A stretch of 53,843 nucleotides of DNA from Prevotella sp. (lineage in GTDB: Bacteria > Bacteroidota > Bacteroidia > Bacteroidales > Bacteroidaceae), in assembly GCA_022511075.1 (NCBI GenBank), contig JAFLSE010000017.1, forward strand, positions 1-53,843. Reading direction: 5' to 3'. The notes under the pieces are model-generated. The model was not told the origin of the DNA. It ran no database searches and saw only the letters and a program-made list of their open reading frames with translations. The position numbers and the translations under genes were made by a program. Shown here in pieces: positions 1 to 9,425 of the stretch. Every line of letters starts with the position of its first letter. Position 1 is the first letter of the stretch.

Positions 1-336
1 CGTGCCGCAGAGGCTACATACACCCCAGAGGGCAAGGAACAAGTGAAGGAAACAATACAATACTATATGGAGAACGCCAAGATGATGTCTGACACGCTGA
101 AAGGTCTCGGCATCAGCGTCTACGGCGGTGAGAACGCCCCATACCTGTGGGTGCGCACTCCTGAAGGCTACACCTCGTGGCGGTTCTTCGAGCAGATGCT
201 CTACGATGCAAACGTGGTATGCACACCGGGAGTGGGCTTCGGTCCGAGCGGCGAAGGCTACATAAGGCTTACGGCATTCGGCAATCGCGAGGACTGCGAG
301 GAGGCAATGGATAGGATAACAAAGTGGCTAAGGTAA
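1..336 (+). CDS. dapL: LL-diaminopimelate aminotransferase, C-terminal part
   Basis: The open frame runs in from base 1, so this is the last 111 codons of a longer gene. The visible part has the C-terminal small-domain signature of class I/II PLP aminotransferases of the DapL type, with NAPYLWVRTPEGYTSW, then a GVGFGPSGEGYIRLTAFG stretch that holds the conserved Arg binding the substrate carboxylate. DapL converts tetrahydrodipicolinate to LL-diaminopimelate in lysine and peptidoglycan synthesis. The next gene is type III glutamine synthetase 28 bases downstream, an arrangement familiar in Bacteroidales, so both may be co-transcribed. The PLP lysine lies outside the window. Confidence 0.9.
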   Translation, partial: RAAEATYTPEGKEQVKETIQYYMENAKMMSDTLKGLGISVYGGENAPYLWVRTPEGYTSWRFFEQMLYDANVVCTPGVGFGPSGEGYIRLTAFGNREDCEEAMDRITKWLR

Positions 337-364
337 AAAGTATAACTAAACAGTAATAACGACA

Positions 365-2557
365 ATGACAAACTTAAGATTTCAGGTTGTTGCAAAGGCG
401 TTTGAGAAAAAGCCTTTGGAAGTGGAAATGCCAAAGGAGACCCCGGCGGAGTTTTTTGGCAAGTATGTGTTCAACCGCGAGAAGATGTACAAGTATCTCC
501 CGTTGAAAGTGTACAACAAGCTCATCAACGTTATTGACAACGGCACTCAGCTCGACCGCGAATCGGCAGACGCAGTGGCAGCAGGTATGTTCAAGTGGGC
601 AAAGGAATTGGGCGTTACACACTACACACACTGGTTCCAGCCTCTCACCGAGGGTACTGCCGAAAAGCACGATGCTTTTGTGGAGCACAACTGGAAGGGT
701 GGCATGATAGAAGAGTTTGAAGGCAAGCTGCTCATGCAGCAGGAGCCCGATGCAAGTTCTTTCCCCAACGGTGGTATCCGCAACACTTTCGAGGCTCGCG
801 GATATTCGGCTTGGGACCCTGCATCACCTGTGTTTATCATTGACGACACACTGTGTATTCCTACCGTATTCATATCATATACAGGCGAGTCGCTCGACTA
901 CAAAGCTCCTTTGAAGAAGGCTTTGAAGGCTGTAAACAAGGCTGCCACCGAGGTATGCTCGTATTTCTACGACGACGTGACAAAGGTGCAGTCGAACCTT
1001 GGATGGGAACAGGAATATTTCCTTGTTGACGAGGGTATATATTCTGCACGTCCTGACCTGCTTATGACAGGCCGTACACTTATGGGTCACGACTCAGCAA
1101 AGAACCAGCAGATGGACGACCACTACTTTGGTTCTATCCCAGGACGCGTGCAGGCCTTTATGAAAGAACTTGAGATAAAGGCTCTCGAACTTGGTATTCC
1201 TTGCAAGACTCGCCACAACGAGGTTGCGCCAAACCAGTACGAACTTGCACCTGTATTCGAGGAGACAAACCTTGCCGTAGACCACAATATGCTCATCATG
1301 TCTACGATGAAGAAGGTGGCTCGCAAGCACGGTTTCCGTGTGCTACTCCACGAAAAGCCATTTGCAGGCATCAACGGAAGCGGAAAGCACAACAACTGGT
1401 CACTTTCAACCAACACAGGAATAGTGCTCCACTCTCCAGGAAAGACTCCAGAGGAAAACCTGCGCTTCATAACATTCGTCGTAGAGACACTTATGGGTGT
1501 ATACAGGCACAACGGACTGCTGAAAGCATCTATAATGAGTGCAACAAACGCTCATCGTCTTGGCGCAAACGAAGCACCTCCGGCTATCATTTCGTCGTTC
1601 CTCGGCACACAGTTGTCGGAAGCGCTCGACATTATCGAGAAAAGCACCAACGACGAGTTGCTTATAAACATCACAGGAAAGCAGCACATGGAACTCGATA
1701 TTCCGCAGATTCCTGAACTGCTCGTAGACAATACCGACCGCAACCGTACCTCTCCGTTTGCTTTCACCGGCAACCGCTTTGAGTTCCGTGCCGTTGGTTC
1801 TGAAGCAAACTGCGCATCGGCAATGATAGCCCTCAATGCTGCGGTGGCAGAGGCACTGACAGACTTCAAGGCTCGCGTTGACGCACTGATAGAGAAGGGT
1901 TCAAGCAAGTTGGCTGCCATTATACATATACTCCGCGACGACATCAAGACCTGCAAGCCTATACGTTTCGACGGCAACGGCTATTCCGATGAGTGGGTTG
2001 AGGAAGCAGCAAAGCGCGGACTCGATGTAGAGAAGAGTTGTCCTGTAATCTTTGAGCGCTATCTCGACGAGAGCAGCATCAAGATGTTCGAGAGCCTCGG
2101 AATCATGACAAGAAAGGAACTCGAAGCACGCAACGAGGTAAAATGGGAGACATACACAAAGAAGATACAGATTGAGGCACGCGTGCTTGGCGACCTCTCT
2201 ATGAATCACATCATACCTGTGGCTACCCACTATCAGAGCAAGCTGATAAAGAACGTTACGAACATGCGCGAGATATTCGATAAGGAGAAAGCAGATTCGC
2301 TGTCTGCACGCAACATAAAGCTGATAGAGGAAATTGCACTGCGCACCCAAGCAATCGAGGACGGTGTTGAAGAACTTGTGAATGCCCGCAAGGTGGCAAA
2401 CAAGATTGAGGATGAGCACAAGAAAGCCATTGCATATCACGATACCGTAGCTCCGAAGATGGAGACTATCCGCTACGAGATAGACAAGCTCGAACTTATT
2501 GTTGAGGACGACCTTTGGACACTTCCAAAGTATCGTGAACTCTTGTTCTGTTCGTAA
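365..2557 (+). CDS. glnN: Glutamine synthetase type III
   Basis: A 730-residue protein, the length of type III glutamine synthetases (GSIII), which are much longer than types I and II. It starts MTNLRFQVVAKAFEKKP and contains the GSIII signature stretches WEQEYFLVD, TRHNEVAPNQYELAPVFE, LLHEKPFAGINGSGKHNNWS and NRTSPFAFTGNRFEFRAVGS, which carry the metal- and ATP-binding Glu, His and Arg residues. The C-terminal about 200 residues are helical, as in the family. The enzyme makes glutamine from glutamate, ammonia and ATP in the cytoplasm. No promoter is seen in the 28 bases after dapL. A perfect terminator hairpin follows the stop. Confidence 0.96.
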   Translation: MTNLRFQVVAKAFEKKPLEVEMPKETPAEFFGKYVFNREKMYKYLPLKVYNKLINVIDNGTQLDRESADAVAAGMFKWAKELGVTHYTHWFQPLTEGTAEKHDAFVEHNWKGGMIEEFEGKLLMQQEPDASSFPNGGIRNTFEARGYSAWDPASPVFIIDDTLCIPTVFISYTGESLDYKAPLKKALKAVNKAATEVCSYFYDDVTKVQSNLGWEQEYFLVDEGIYSARPDLLMTGRTLMGHDSAKNQQMDDHYFGSIPGRVQAFMKELEIKALELGIPCKTRHNEVAPNQYELAPVFEETNLAVDHNMLIMSTMKKVARKHGFRVLLHEKPFAGINGSGKHNNWSLSTNTGIVLHSPGKTPEENLRFITFVVETLMGVYRHNGLLKASIMSATNAHRLGANEAPPAIISSFLGTQLSEALDIIEKSTNDELLINITGKQHMELDIPQIPELLVDNTDRNRTSPFAFTGNRFEFRAVGSEANCASAMIALNAAVAEALTDFKARVDALIEKGSSKLAAIIHILRDDIKTCKPIRFDGNGYSDEWVEEAAKRGLDVEKSCPVIFERYLDESSIKMFESLGIMTRKELEARNEVKWETYTKKIQIEARVLGDLSMNHIIPVATHYQSKLIKNVTNMREIFDKEKADSLSARNIKLIEEIALRTQAIEDGVEELVNARKVANKIEDEHKKAIAYHDTVAPKMETIRYEIDKLELIVEDDLWTLPKYRELLFCS

Positions 2558-2581
2558 GAGATTTTTGATTATCTATATTGT

Positions 2582-2614
2582 AAGAGTCCAGTATAATGCT
2601 GGACTCTTTCTTTT
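2582..2614 (+). terminator. Rho-independent terminator after glnN
   Basis: A perfect 10-bp stem (2582-2591 with 2599-2608), 7-base loop, followed by a T-rich run on the plus strand. It lies between the converging glnN and Na/Pi cotransporter genes and may also serve the minus strand, where the following run is less T-rich. Confidence 0.85.
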
Positions 2615-2619
2615 TATTT

Positions 2620-4308
2620 CTATGCACTGCGCTGGCGCACACCCATACGTGCCTCAACAACGTTGATTACATAGTCGCCGAGACGTTCGCACTCGCCGAT
2701 GATGTCCATATAGAGCGTTCCCATGGAATAGGTGTACTCGTGGTTGTTCACGTCGTTGATGTTCTGACTCTTGAGTTGGTTGCGGAAATTGTTTATCTCG
2801 TTCTCGATGTTGAACGAGCGGTTTACGTCGAAGTTGCCCTTGCGACCTGCCAGCAGCACGTTCATCTGCGCGAGGGAGTCGTCGGTGAGTTGCATCATCT
2901 GGTGTATGTGCTCGTATTGCTTTGACGTAAAGTCCTCCTTGCCACGCTGCTTGCGGTTAAGCGTGCGTGCAATGTTATAGCAACTGTCGCCGATACTCTC
3001 AAGTTCGCTTATCTCACGGAGCATGGCACGTATCTTCGCCTTCGACTCGTCACTGAGGTGGTTGTCGCTCACGCTGTCGAGATATTTTGCTATCTCTATC
3101 TCCATATTGTCGCTGATGCCTTCGTATTTCTCTATGCGCGAGAACTGCTTGGCAAAAGTCGCCTCGTCCTTTATCTCGAGCAGTTCGCACACCATGCCGA
3201 ACATACGATTGATGCGCTCGGCAAACGACGTGATTTCCTTCTGTGCCTCGAGGATTGAAAGTTCCGGTGTCTTCATGATACCGCTGCTGATGAAACGCAG
3301 ACGGAAATCCTCTTCCTCCTCGGTGGTCTTGGGCTTGATGACGAAGCAGACGAGCCTCTCAATCCACGGAATAAACCAGATGAGGATAAGCGTGTTGCTT
3401 ACGTTGAACACGGTGTGGAACGCAGCAAGCACGAACGAAAGCATCGTAGGATTCGTAACGTTTCGTGGGTCTACGCCTACAAGTGCGCATACCATATTGA
3501 TGAACGGATGGAACACGCAGAGAATCCATATTACGCCGAACACGTTGAAGAACATGTGGGCAAGGGCGGCACGGCGTGCCTGTGCGTTTGCGGTGAGCGC
3601 AGCAAGGTTTGATGTTACCGTTGTTCCGATGTTTTCGCCCATTACCAATGCAATACCCTGATAGATTGGCAGCACTCCGCTGGAGCACAAAATCATGGTG
3701 ATAGCCATGATGGCTGCCGACGACTGCACGCACATGGTGAGAACGCTACCAATGAGGAGGAACACTATTGTGGTGACGAAACTATTGGGGTCGAACGACG
3801 AGAAAAAGCCGATGACTTCGGGGATATTTGCCAAATCCATGTCGATGCCCGTCTGGCGCAACGTGCCAAGACCGAGGAACATGAACGAGATACCGAAGAT
3901 GAAATCGCCGATTAACTTGCGCCTTTTGCTATATATCAGTATTATGGCAATAAAAAATGCAGGCCACACGAAATCTGTAATATTGAACGTGAATCCTGCA
4001 CTCATAATCCATGCCGTGAGCGTGGTACCTATGTTGGCTCCCATAATGACCGATATCGCCTGTGCCAGCGTCAGCAATCCTGCGTTTACGAACGAAACGG
4101 TCATCACCGTGGTAGCCGTGGAAGACTGTATCGATGCCGTGACAAGAGCTCCCGTAAGCACTCCAAAAACTCTGTTGGTGGTCATTGCGCCGAGAACGTG
4201 GCGCAACTGCGAACCAGCCATCTTCTGCAAGCTGTCACTCATTGATTTCATACCGAACATCAAGAGTGCCAACGAGCCGATGACCCTGAAAAACAAGAAA
4301 ATACTCAT
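2620..4308 (-). CDS. Na+/phosphate cotransporter family protein with PhoU-like domain
   Basis: A 562-residue membrane protein. The first about 320 residues hold two inverted Na/Pi-cotransporter (PF02690) repeats with the typical QSSTATTVM and QSSAAIMAI motifs and GANIGTT / GENIGTTVT turns that form the ion path. The last about 220 residues are soluble helices of the PhoU type with EISELESIGDSCYNIA and GECERLGDYVINV. This NptA/YjbB-like architecture (membrane pore plus PhoU) is linked to phosphate movement; direction and coupling ion cannot be told from sequence. It is a single-gene unit with its own promoter just upstream and a shared terminator with glnN. Confidence 0.92.
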   Translation of the reverse strand: MSIFLFFRVIGSLALLMFGMKSMSDSLQKMAGSQLRHVLGAMTTNRVFGVLTGALVTASIQSSTATTVMTVSFVNAGLLTLAQAISVIMGANIGTTLTAWIMSAGFTFNITDFVWPAFFIAIILIYSKRRKLIGDFIFGISFMFLGLGTLRQTGIDMDLANIPEVIGFFSSFDPNSFVTTIVFLLIGSVLTMCVQSSAAIMAITMILCSSGVLPIYQGIALVMGENIGTTVTSNLAALTANAQARRAALAHMFFNVFGVIWILCVFHPFINMVCALVGVDPRNVTNPTMLSFVLAAFHTVFNVSNTLILIWFIPWIERLVCFVIKPKTTEEEEDFRLRFISSGIMKTPELSILEAQKEITSFAERINRMFGMVCELLEIKDEATFAKQFSRIEKYEGISDNMEIEIAKYLDSVSDNHLSDESKAKIRAMLREISELESIGDSCYNIARTLNRKQRGKEDFTSKQYEHIHQMMQLTDDSLAQMNVLLAGRKGNFDVNRSFNIENEINNFRNQLKSQNINDVNNHEYTYSMGTLYMDIIGECERLGDYVINVVEARMGVRQRSA

Positions 4309-4337
4309 AATGTATTGTATAATTGTTAAATTCGTTG

Positions 4338-4370
4338 CAAAGGTAATAAAAAATGAATAAATTACCGCAA
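4338..4370 (-). promoter_or_regulatory. Promoter of the Na/Pi cotransporter gene
   Basis: On the minus strand a TACCTTTG -7 box (4345-4338) matches the Bacteroidetes TAnnTTTG consensus, with a TTG at 4370-4368 as the -33 element, 22 bases away. It lies 30 bases upstream of the ATG at 4308. Confidence 0.65.
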
Positions 4371-4429
4371 CAATTATTAAAAATTATGCTCACAACTCAT
4401 ACAAAGATGATATTTTCGGTAAAAGACAA

Positions 4430-4458
4430 TTGTTTCTCATATTTTATTATTACCTTTG
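4430..4458 (+). promoter_or_regulatory. Promoter of ung
   Basis: TTG at 4430-4432 and TACCTTTG at 4451-4458, spacing 18 bases, fit the Bacteroidetes sigma-ABfr promoter pattern. The box sits 20 bases before ATG 4478, which excludes the in-frame TTG at 4430 as the translation start. Confidence 0.7.
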
Positions 4459-4477
4459 CAAGCAAGTAAACAAACCT

Positions 4478-5143
4478 ATGAACGTAAAGATTGAGCCTTC
4501 CTGGCAACAACACCTAAAAGAAGAGTTTGACAAGCCTTATTTCTCGGCATTGACCGATTTTGTGAGGCAGGAGTATGCACAATTTCGATGCTTTCCTCCG
4601 GGCAGCCTGATATTCAACGCCTATAACCTATGTCCGTTCGACAAGGTTAAGGTGGTAATAATCGGACAAGACCCATACCATGAGCCGGGACAGGCTCACG
4701 GATTGAGTTTTTCAGTCATGGACGGCATTCAGTTTCCGCCGTCGCTGATAAACATCTTCCGCGAGATACAATTGGACTTGGGCAAGGATGTTCCGATGTC
4801 GGGCAATCTCACTCGCTGGGCTGAGCAGGGAGTGTTGCTGCTAAATGCCACGCTTACCGTCAGGGCGCATCAGGCGGCAAGTCACCAAAGGCGAGGATGG
4901 GAAACGTTTACCGATGCCACCATACGCATACTCAGTGCCGAGCGCGAGCATCTTGTGTTCATTCTTTGGGGAGGATATGCCCGAAGCAAAAAGGCATTGA
5001 TTGACACATCAAAGCACTTGGTGCTTGAAAGCGTACACCCGTCGCCACTGTCCGCAAACCGAGGAGGGTGGTTTGGCAACCACCATTTTTCGCGCTGCAA
5101 CAATTACCTGAAAGAAAACGGGCAAGAAGAGATTGATTGGTAA
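4478..5143 (+). CDS. ung: Uracil-DNA glycosylase
   Basis: Family 1 uracil-DNA glycosylase of 221 residues from the ATG at 4478 (MNVKIEPSWQQHLKEEF), the usual size. The water-activating loop GQDPYHEPGQAHGLSFSV contains the catalytic Asp, and the HPSPLSANRGG loop contains the catalytic His and the DNA-intercalating region. LLLNATLTV and FILWGGYA are further family motifs. It removes uracil from DNA to start base excision repair. The frame is open upstream to a TTG at 4430, but a promoter lies in that stretch, so the ATG is chosen. Confidence 0.96.
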   Translation: MNVKIEPSWQQHLKEEFDKPYFSALTDFVRQEYAQFRCFPPGSLIFNAYNLCPFDKVKVVIIGQDPYHEPGQAHGLSFSVMDGIQFPPSLINIFREIQLDLGKDVPMSGNLTRWAEQGVLLLNATLTVRAHQAASHQRRGWETFTDATIRILSAEREHLVFILWGGYARSKKALIDTSKHLVLESVHPSPLSANRGGWFGNHHFSRCNNYLKENGQEEIDW

Positions 5144-5164
5144 TTTAATATAAAATGTATTATT

Positions 5165-6517
5165 ATGGTATTAAGGAAGTTGAAAGGAGTTAAAGCCAAC
5201 ACTATCAGTTCAATGATATGCAATGCTCGTATGTTTTATACAAGCATATTTTTGCTGATTATGACAGGCAATGCCTTTGCGCAGACTGCCAGAGAGGAGA
5301 TTATGGAGAACATTCTGCTGTCGGGTAGCAACTATGTGGCATACCGTGGTCCGCAAAAGGAACTAACCAAGGCACCGAAAGGCTTAAAACCGTTCTACAT
5401 AAGTCATTATGGCAGACATGGCTCACGCTATCTTATAGGCGACGATGACTACGGAATACCGTTGAATACGCTTGTTTTGGCAGAAAAAGCAGGTAAATTG
5501 ACACCATTAGGCAAAGCCACACTTGAGAAGGTAAGAACATTGGTAGGCAGGGCTACAAAGCGCCAAGGCGAACTTACGCCATTGGGGCATCAGCAGCATC
5601 GCGACATAGCACGCCGCATGTACGAGCGCTTCCCGGAGGTCTTTGCCGGCGATGTACATGTAGATGCCAAGAGCACTGTCGTTATCCGTTGCATTCTGTC
5701 GATGGAGAACGAGTTGCAGCAACTTTTGCTTATGAATCCGAGATTGCAGATAACACAGGATGCAAGTTATCACGAAATGCCTTATATGAATCACACCGAC
5801 CACGTGCTTAATGCGCAGAAGGACGTGACGAAGGTGAGAATGGATTATTACGATTATTTCAACAGGAATTTTGATTATAAACCCATTGCCGGCAGGTTGT
5901 TCACCGACGTAAAGTTTATGGAGGACAACTGCGACATATACGAGTTCGTTTCACGCCTGTTCAGGTTGGCAAGCAACGTGCAAAGCACGGAGAGCCGCCA
6001 CGACATAACGCTATACGATGCGTTCACACACGAAGAACTTTACAAGTTGTGGCAGGTAACCAACGCATGGTGGTATCTGCACTATGGGGCAGCACCGCAG
6101 AACGGAGGCACACAGCCATATTCGCAGCGCTATCTGCTGAAGAACATAATAGAGCAGGCCGATTCTGCCATTGCATTGCCAAATCCCGGAGCAACTTTGC
6201 GCTTCGGACACGAGACGATGGTGCTTCCGCTCACTTGTCTTTTGGGACTTAACGGCTATGACAAGCGCATCGACAAGGTTGATGATATAGAAAAGGAAGG
6301 CTGGGTGAACTATCGTGTATTCCCAATGGCTGCCAACATTCAGTTTGTTTTCTATCGCAAAAACGACAAGGACAACGATGTAATGGTGAAAATTCTGCTC
6401 AACGAGGATGAGGCTGTGCTGCCGATAGAAAGCGATATGGCACCGCTCTACCACTGGAAAGACGTGCGCGAATATTATCTTAATAAAATTACTGAATATG
6501 AAAAAAGCCGTAATTAG
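5165..6517 (+). CDS. Exported histidine-type phosphatase (MINPP/phytase-like)
   Basis: A 450-residue protein of the histidine acid phosphatase branch. After a hydrophobic signal (FYTSIFLLIMTGNAFAQT, cleavage after AFA) comes SHYGRHGSRYL, the RHGxR motif whose His forms the phospho-enzyme; RFGHETMVLPL near residue 355 supplies the partner acidic residue in the HE form typical of multiple inositol polyphosphate phosphatases. It should act outside the cytoplasm on phosphate esters such as inositol phosphates, though substrate is inferred. The signal peptide fits better from the Met at 5213; the ATG at 5165 gives an unusually long n-region, so the start is uncertain. It overlaps the next gene by 20 bases. 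Confidence 0.85.
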   Translation: MVLRKLKGVKANTISSMICNARMFYTSIFLLIMTGNAFAQTAREEIMENILLSGSNYVAYRGPQKELTKAPKGLKPFYISHYGRHGSRYLIGDDDYGIPLNTLVLAEKAGKLTPLGKATLEKVRTLVGRATKRQGELTPLGHQQHRDIARRMYERFPEVFAGDVHVDAKSTVVIRCILSMENELQQLLLMNPRLQITQDASYHEMPYMNHTDHVLNAQKDVTKVRMDYYDYFNRNFDYKPIAGRLFTDVKFMEDNCDIYEFVSRLFRLASNVQSTESRHDITLYDAFTHEELYKLWQVTNAWWYLHYGAAPQNGGTQPYSQRYLLKNIIEQADSAIALPNPGATLRFGHETMVLPLTCLLGLNGYDKRIDKVDDIEKEGWVNYRVFPMAANIQFVFYRKNDKDNDVMVKILLNEDEAVLPIESDMAPLYHWKDVREYYLNKITEYEKSRN

Positions 6518-8303
6518 CGGTGTTGCCGCAATGACAATGCTCGCGTCGCCATCCTTTGGCGGCAACATATATGTGAGCACCACAGGAAACGATTCTGCCG
6601 ACGGAACGAAAGAACGCCCCTTTGCCACTCTGACACGGGCAATAAAGCAGGCGCGCGAATGGCGCAGGTTGCACAATCCCAATGCCGAAGGTGGAATATA
6701 TATAACAATGTGTGGGGGAACATACACGCAGGAAAAGCCGATATTCCTGCGCCCTGAAGACAGCGGCACGGCAACTTCGCCCACAATAATCCAAGCGGCA
6801 GAAGGCGAGCAGGTGACGATAAGCGGCGGTAAAATGGTCACTAACTGGCAAAAGGGCACTGACGATGAGCGCGTGCGCCCCGAACTGCGCAGTAAGTTGT
6901 GGATAGCCGATGCACCGACAATGGGCAACCGCATTGTGGAGACGCGCCAATTGTGGGTAAACGGCAAGAAAGCATTGCGGGCAAGTCAATTCGGGAAGAA
7001 CGTAATGGAGCGAATGACCGACTTCCGCATAGACGACGAAAGCATAATAATACCCATTTCATCGTTGAAAAAATCGGGATTGAAAGTCGACGGCACTTAT
7101 CCACAATTAGAAATGATTGTGCACCAGCGCTGGGCAATAGCCATCTTGCGTGTAAAAGCAATGCAGGATATGGGCGACGGCAACGTGCGCGTAACGTTCC
7201 ACAATCCCGAAAGTCAATTAGAGTTTGCCCACCCGTGGCCCCAACCGGTTATCGGCGGTGAACGCGGCAACTCTTCGTTCTGCCTTGTCAATGCCCTTGA
7301 AATGTTAGACGAGCCAGGCGAATGGTATCAAGACTATCCGAGTGGAAAGATATACTACTATCCACGTGAAGGCGAGGATATGGCGAAGGCAGAGGCAATA
7401 GTGCCCGTCGTAGACAAACTGATGGCAGTGGAAGGCAGCAACGAGCGCAGGGTGAGCAACATCACTTTCAGCAACATTGCGTTTGAGCATTCCGCATGGC
7501 TGCAACCATCATACGAAGGTCTCGTGACATTGCAAGGCGGCTTTGCCATGATTGATGCATATAAGTTGCACGAGCCCGGACTGCCCGAAAAGGCTGAACT
7601 TGAAAATCAGGCGTGGATAAAGCGTCCTGCTTCGGCCATTTCCATACACCATTCGGACAACATCAACTTCCGCAACTGTGCGTTCAGGCATCTTTCTGCC
7701 ACGGCACTCGACTATGAGACTGCTTGCTACAACAGTATCATAGATAACTGCATTGTCGATGAAATCGGCGGAAACGGCATAATGATTGGTGCTTTCCCCG
7801 ACCGTGGCTTCGAGACTCACGTGCCATATATTCCGCAAGTAACCACCGACATCTGCCACGACATTACCATAAGCAACTGCCAGATAAGCGATGCTGCCAA
7901 CGAAGATTGGGGTGCTGTAGGCATTGCCGCCGGTTATGTGCGCAACGTGACTATTGACCACAACCACGTGTATAACCTGCCATACTCCGGCATCTGCGTA
8001 GGTTGGGGTTGGACGGCACTGGAAAGTGGTATGCGCGAGAACAAGATAACCAACAACGAGGTACACGACTTTGCTCTTATGCTCTACGATGCCGGCGGCA
8101 TATACACGTTGAGCAACCAGCCCAACAGCCTCATCTCCGGCAACAAGATATACAACATAGGCAAGTCGCCGTATGCCACCAACGAACGTGCCTTCGAGAT
8201 ATATTTCGACGAAGCCACCGACGGTTTCACCGTAAAAGACAATGACTGCACCGGTCATTTCGGCTATAACAAGCCAGGACCGAAGTTAGTTATTAGTGAT
8301 TAG
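6498..8303 (+). CDS. Exported right-handed parallel beta-helix glycosidase-like protein
   Basis: A 601-residue protein with a short signal peptide (ends ASPSFGG) followed by IYVSTTGNDSADGTKERPF, the usual opening of secreted beta-helix carbohydrate-active enzymes. From about residue 310 there are many short NITFSNIAFEHS / ISIHHSDNINFRNCAF / ISNCQIS repeats of a right-handed parallel beta-helix. The mix of an N-terminal WVNGKKALRASQ region and C-terminal helix resembles family GH141-like proteins, but the catalytic acids cannot be assigned by eye. Likely role: cleavage of a plant or host polysaccharide. It begins inside the end of the phosphatase gene, so the two are translationally linked. 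Confidence 0.75.
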   Translation: MKKAVISGVAAMTMLASPSFGGNIYVSTTGNDSADGTKERPFATLTRAIKQAREWRRLHNPNAEGGIYITMCGGTYTQEKPIFLRPEDSGTATSPTIIQAAEGEQVTISGGKMVTNWQKGTDDERVRPELRSKLWIADAPTMGNRIVETRQLWVNGKKALRASQFGKNVMERMTDFRIDDESIIIPISSLKKSGLKVDGTYPQLEMIVHQRWAIAILRVKAMQDMGDGNVRVTFHNPESQLEFAHPWPQPVIGGERGNSSFCLVNALEMLDEPGEWYQDYPSGKIYYYPREGEDMAKAEAIVPVVDKLMAVEGSNERRVSNITFSNIAFEHSAWLQPSYEGLVTLQGGFAMIDAYKLHEPGLPEKAELENQAWIKRPASAISIHHSDNINFRNCAFRHLSATALDYETACYNSIIDNCIVDEIGGNGIMIGAFPDRGFETHVPYIPQVTTDICHDITISNCQISDAANEDWGAVGIAAGYVRNVTIDHNHVYNLPYSGICVGWGWTALESGMRENKITNNEVHDFALMLYDAGGIYTLSNQPNSLISGNKIYNIGKSPYATNERAFEIYFDEATDGFTVKDNDCTGHFGYNKPGPKLVISD

Positions 8304-8361
8304 TGTTCAGTTATTAGTTATTAGCTAACTGGCATCTTGACACTAAACACTAATCACTAAA
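8294..8361. repeat. 15-bp perfect inverted repeat of TTAGTGATTAGTGTT type
   Basis: Arms at 8294-8308 and 8347-8361 are perfect reverse complements, separated by 38 bases. The left arm covers the stop codon of the beta-helix gene. Similar AT-rich ACTAAACACTAATCACTAA words recur in other gaps of the window. Confidence 0.75.
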
Positions 8362-8381
8362 CACTAAACACTAAAAAAAAC

Positions 8382-8753
8382 ATGGCTTATCACAACGACT
8401 TTGGCAAGTGGGGAGAGGCAATAGCCGCAGAACACCTTGAATCGAAAGGCTATGCTATCATTGCTCGTGACTGGCGATTGGGGCATCGCGACCTCGACAT
8501 CATCGCTAATCACGATGGCACACTTGTCATTGTCGAAGTGAGATCCCGTTCATCTTCCTTTCTCGTTTCTCCCGAAGAAACCGTTGATTTTCGCAAGATG
8601 CGTTCACTCTGCATCGCCGCCAACGCATACGTTAAGATGAATCGCATCAATGCACCCATACGTTTCGACATCATCGCCATTACAGGCAATGCCGACAACT
8701 ATAATATAAATCACATTGAAGATGCTTTTGTTCCACCTGCAACATACAGGTAA
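8382..8753 (+). CDS. yraN: YraN family (UPF0102) nuclease-fold protein
   Basis: A 123-residue protein of normal YraN length. It has FGKWGEAIAAEHLESKGY, RDWRLGHRDLDIIA and TLVIVEVRSRSS, matching the YraN core, which is a predicted PD-(D/E)xK endonuclease-like fold with Asp (HRDLD) and Glu (VEV). The usual Lys of the ExK motif is Arg here (EVR), so activity is uncertain. Function in the cell is not established for this family; a Holliday-junction-resolvase-like fold is the common inference. A hairpin follows the gene and separates it from the convergent HU-like gene. Confidence 0.88.
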   Translation: MAYHNDFGKWGEAIAAEHLESKGYAIIARDWRLGHRDLDIIANHDGTLVIVEVRSRSSSFLVSPEETVDFRKMRSLCIAANAYVKMNRINAPIRFDIIAITGNADNYNINHIEDAFVPPATYR

Positions 8754-8780
8754 AAACAAGGCTATATATCGTATATAACT

Positions 8781-8812
8781 AAGGTGTGCTACGCTCACGC
8801 GCTGCACACCTT
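8781..8812. terminator. Hairpin between convergent yraN and HU-like genes
   Basis: AAGGTGTGC at 8781-8789 pairs perfectly with GCACACCTT at 8804-8812. Both genes point toward it. It lacks a long T-run, so it could be a weak bidirectional terminator. Confidence 0.5.
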
Positions 8813-8884
8813 AAAAGAAGAATTATTAATTCTAAAGATTTTACTTTCAGAGCTTTCAACTCCCTTGACTCCTATCTACAACCC

Positions 8885-9355
8885 TTATGGCTGCTTTCCC
8901 TTCGCCGCTGCGAGGTCCACGGTGCTCTCGCCGCTCTTCTCCGCCTTGAGTGTTGCTGCCTGTGCCGCACGGCTGCTCACGGGGTTGAACGTTGCGCGTG
9001 ATATCAGGTCGTCGAAGTCGTCGCCCGGAGTGAAAATTATCTTCACGCCCTTGATGTTCGCGGCGGTGAACTTCTCTGCGCTGTCCGCACCATCCGAGTT
9101 CAGCGATATCCAGAAGTCGCCGAGCATACCCAGCTGCACCTTCTTGCCTTCGAGCAGCTGCTCTACGAGACACTCGCAGAGGTCGCTTACCACTCCCTGC
9201 ACCGTTCCGCGGGTATATACTCCGTTGTGGTCGGCTATGTGCTTCACGAACTTTTCGATTGTCATCACCTCCGTGCACTGTGCCTTGGCGTATGCCTTCG
9301 GTGGTGCGTCTTGTAACATAGGGTTGCCTAACATTGCGATACTGTAATTAATCAT
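8885..9355 (-). CDS. HU-like DNA-binding protein (Bacteroidales HU-HIG type)
   Basis: A 156-residue protein. The middle (MTIEKFVKHIADHNGVYTRG ... LGMLGDFWISLN) matches the HU/IHF-like fold of the Bacteroidales-specific histone-like proteins that are longer than classical HU (about 90). The tail from about residue 125 is low complexity and ends AAAKGKQP. It likely binds DNA non-specifically; these genes often lie next to accessory segments with VirE/primase-like genes, as here (15.8 kb). It has a strong promoter at 9426-9459 and a 70-base leader. Confidence 0.8.
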   Translation of the reverse strand: MINYSIAMLGNPMLQDAPPKAYAKAQCTEVMTIEKFVKHIADHNGVYTRGTVQGVVSDLCECLVEQLLEGKKVQLGMLGDFWISLNSDGADSAEKFTAANIKGVKIIFTPGDDFDDLISRATFNPVSSRAAQAATLKAEKSGESTVDLAAAKGKQP

Positions 9356-9425
9356 TTCCTTGTGTGTTTTTTAGTGGTTAGTAGTTTTTGTTTTTCTCTC
9401 TCCTGTCTTTCGCGATTGACTGGTG

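Noticed and set aside
374..2440. Several long open frames on the opposite strand and other frames of glnN.
   Set aside because: They lie fully inside a highly conserved enzyme gene, have no recognisable domains and are codon-usage shadows.
5507..8258. Minus-strand frames of up to 318 codons opposite the phosphatase and beta-helix genes.
   Set aside because: Composition is Cys/His/Arg-rich nonsense typical of antisense frames; the plus-strand genes have clear motifs and signal peptides.
8784..9347. A plus-strand frame of 187 codons opposite the HU-like gene.
   Set aside because: The minus-strand frame has the HU-like motifs and a near-ideal promoter; the plus frame is Ser/Pro/Cys-rich without family signs.
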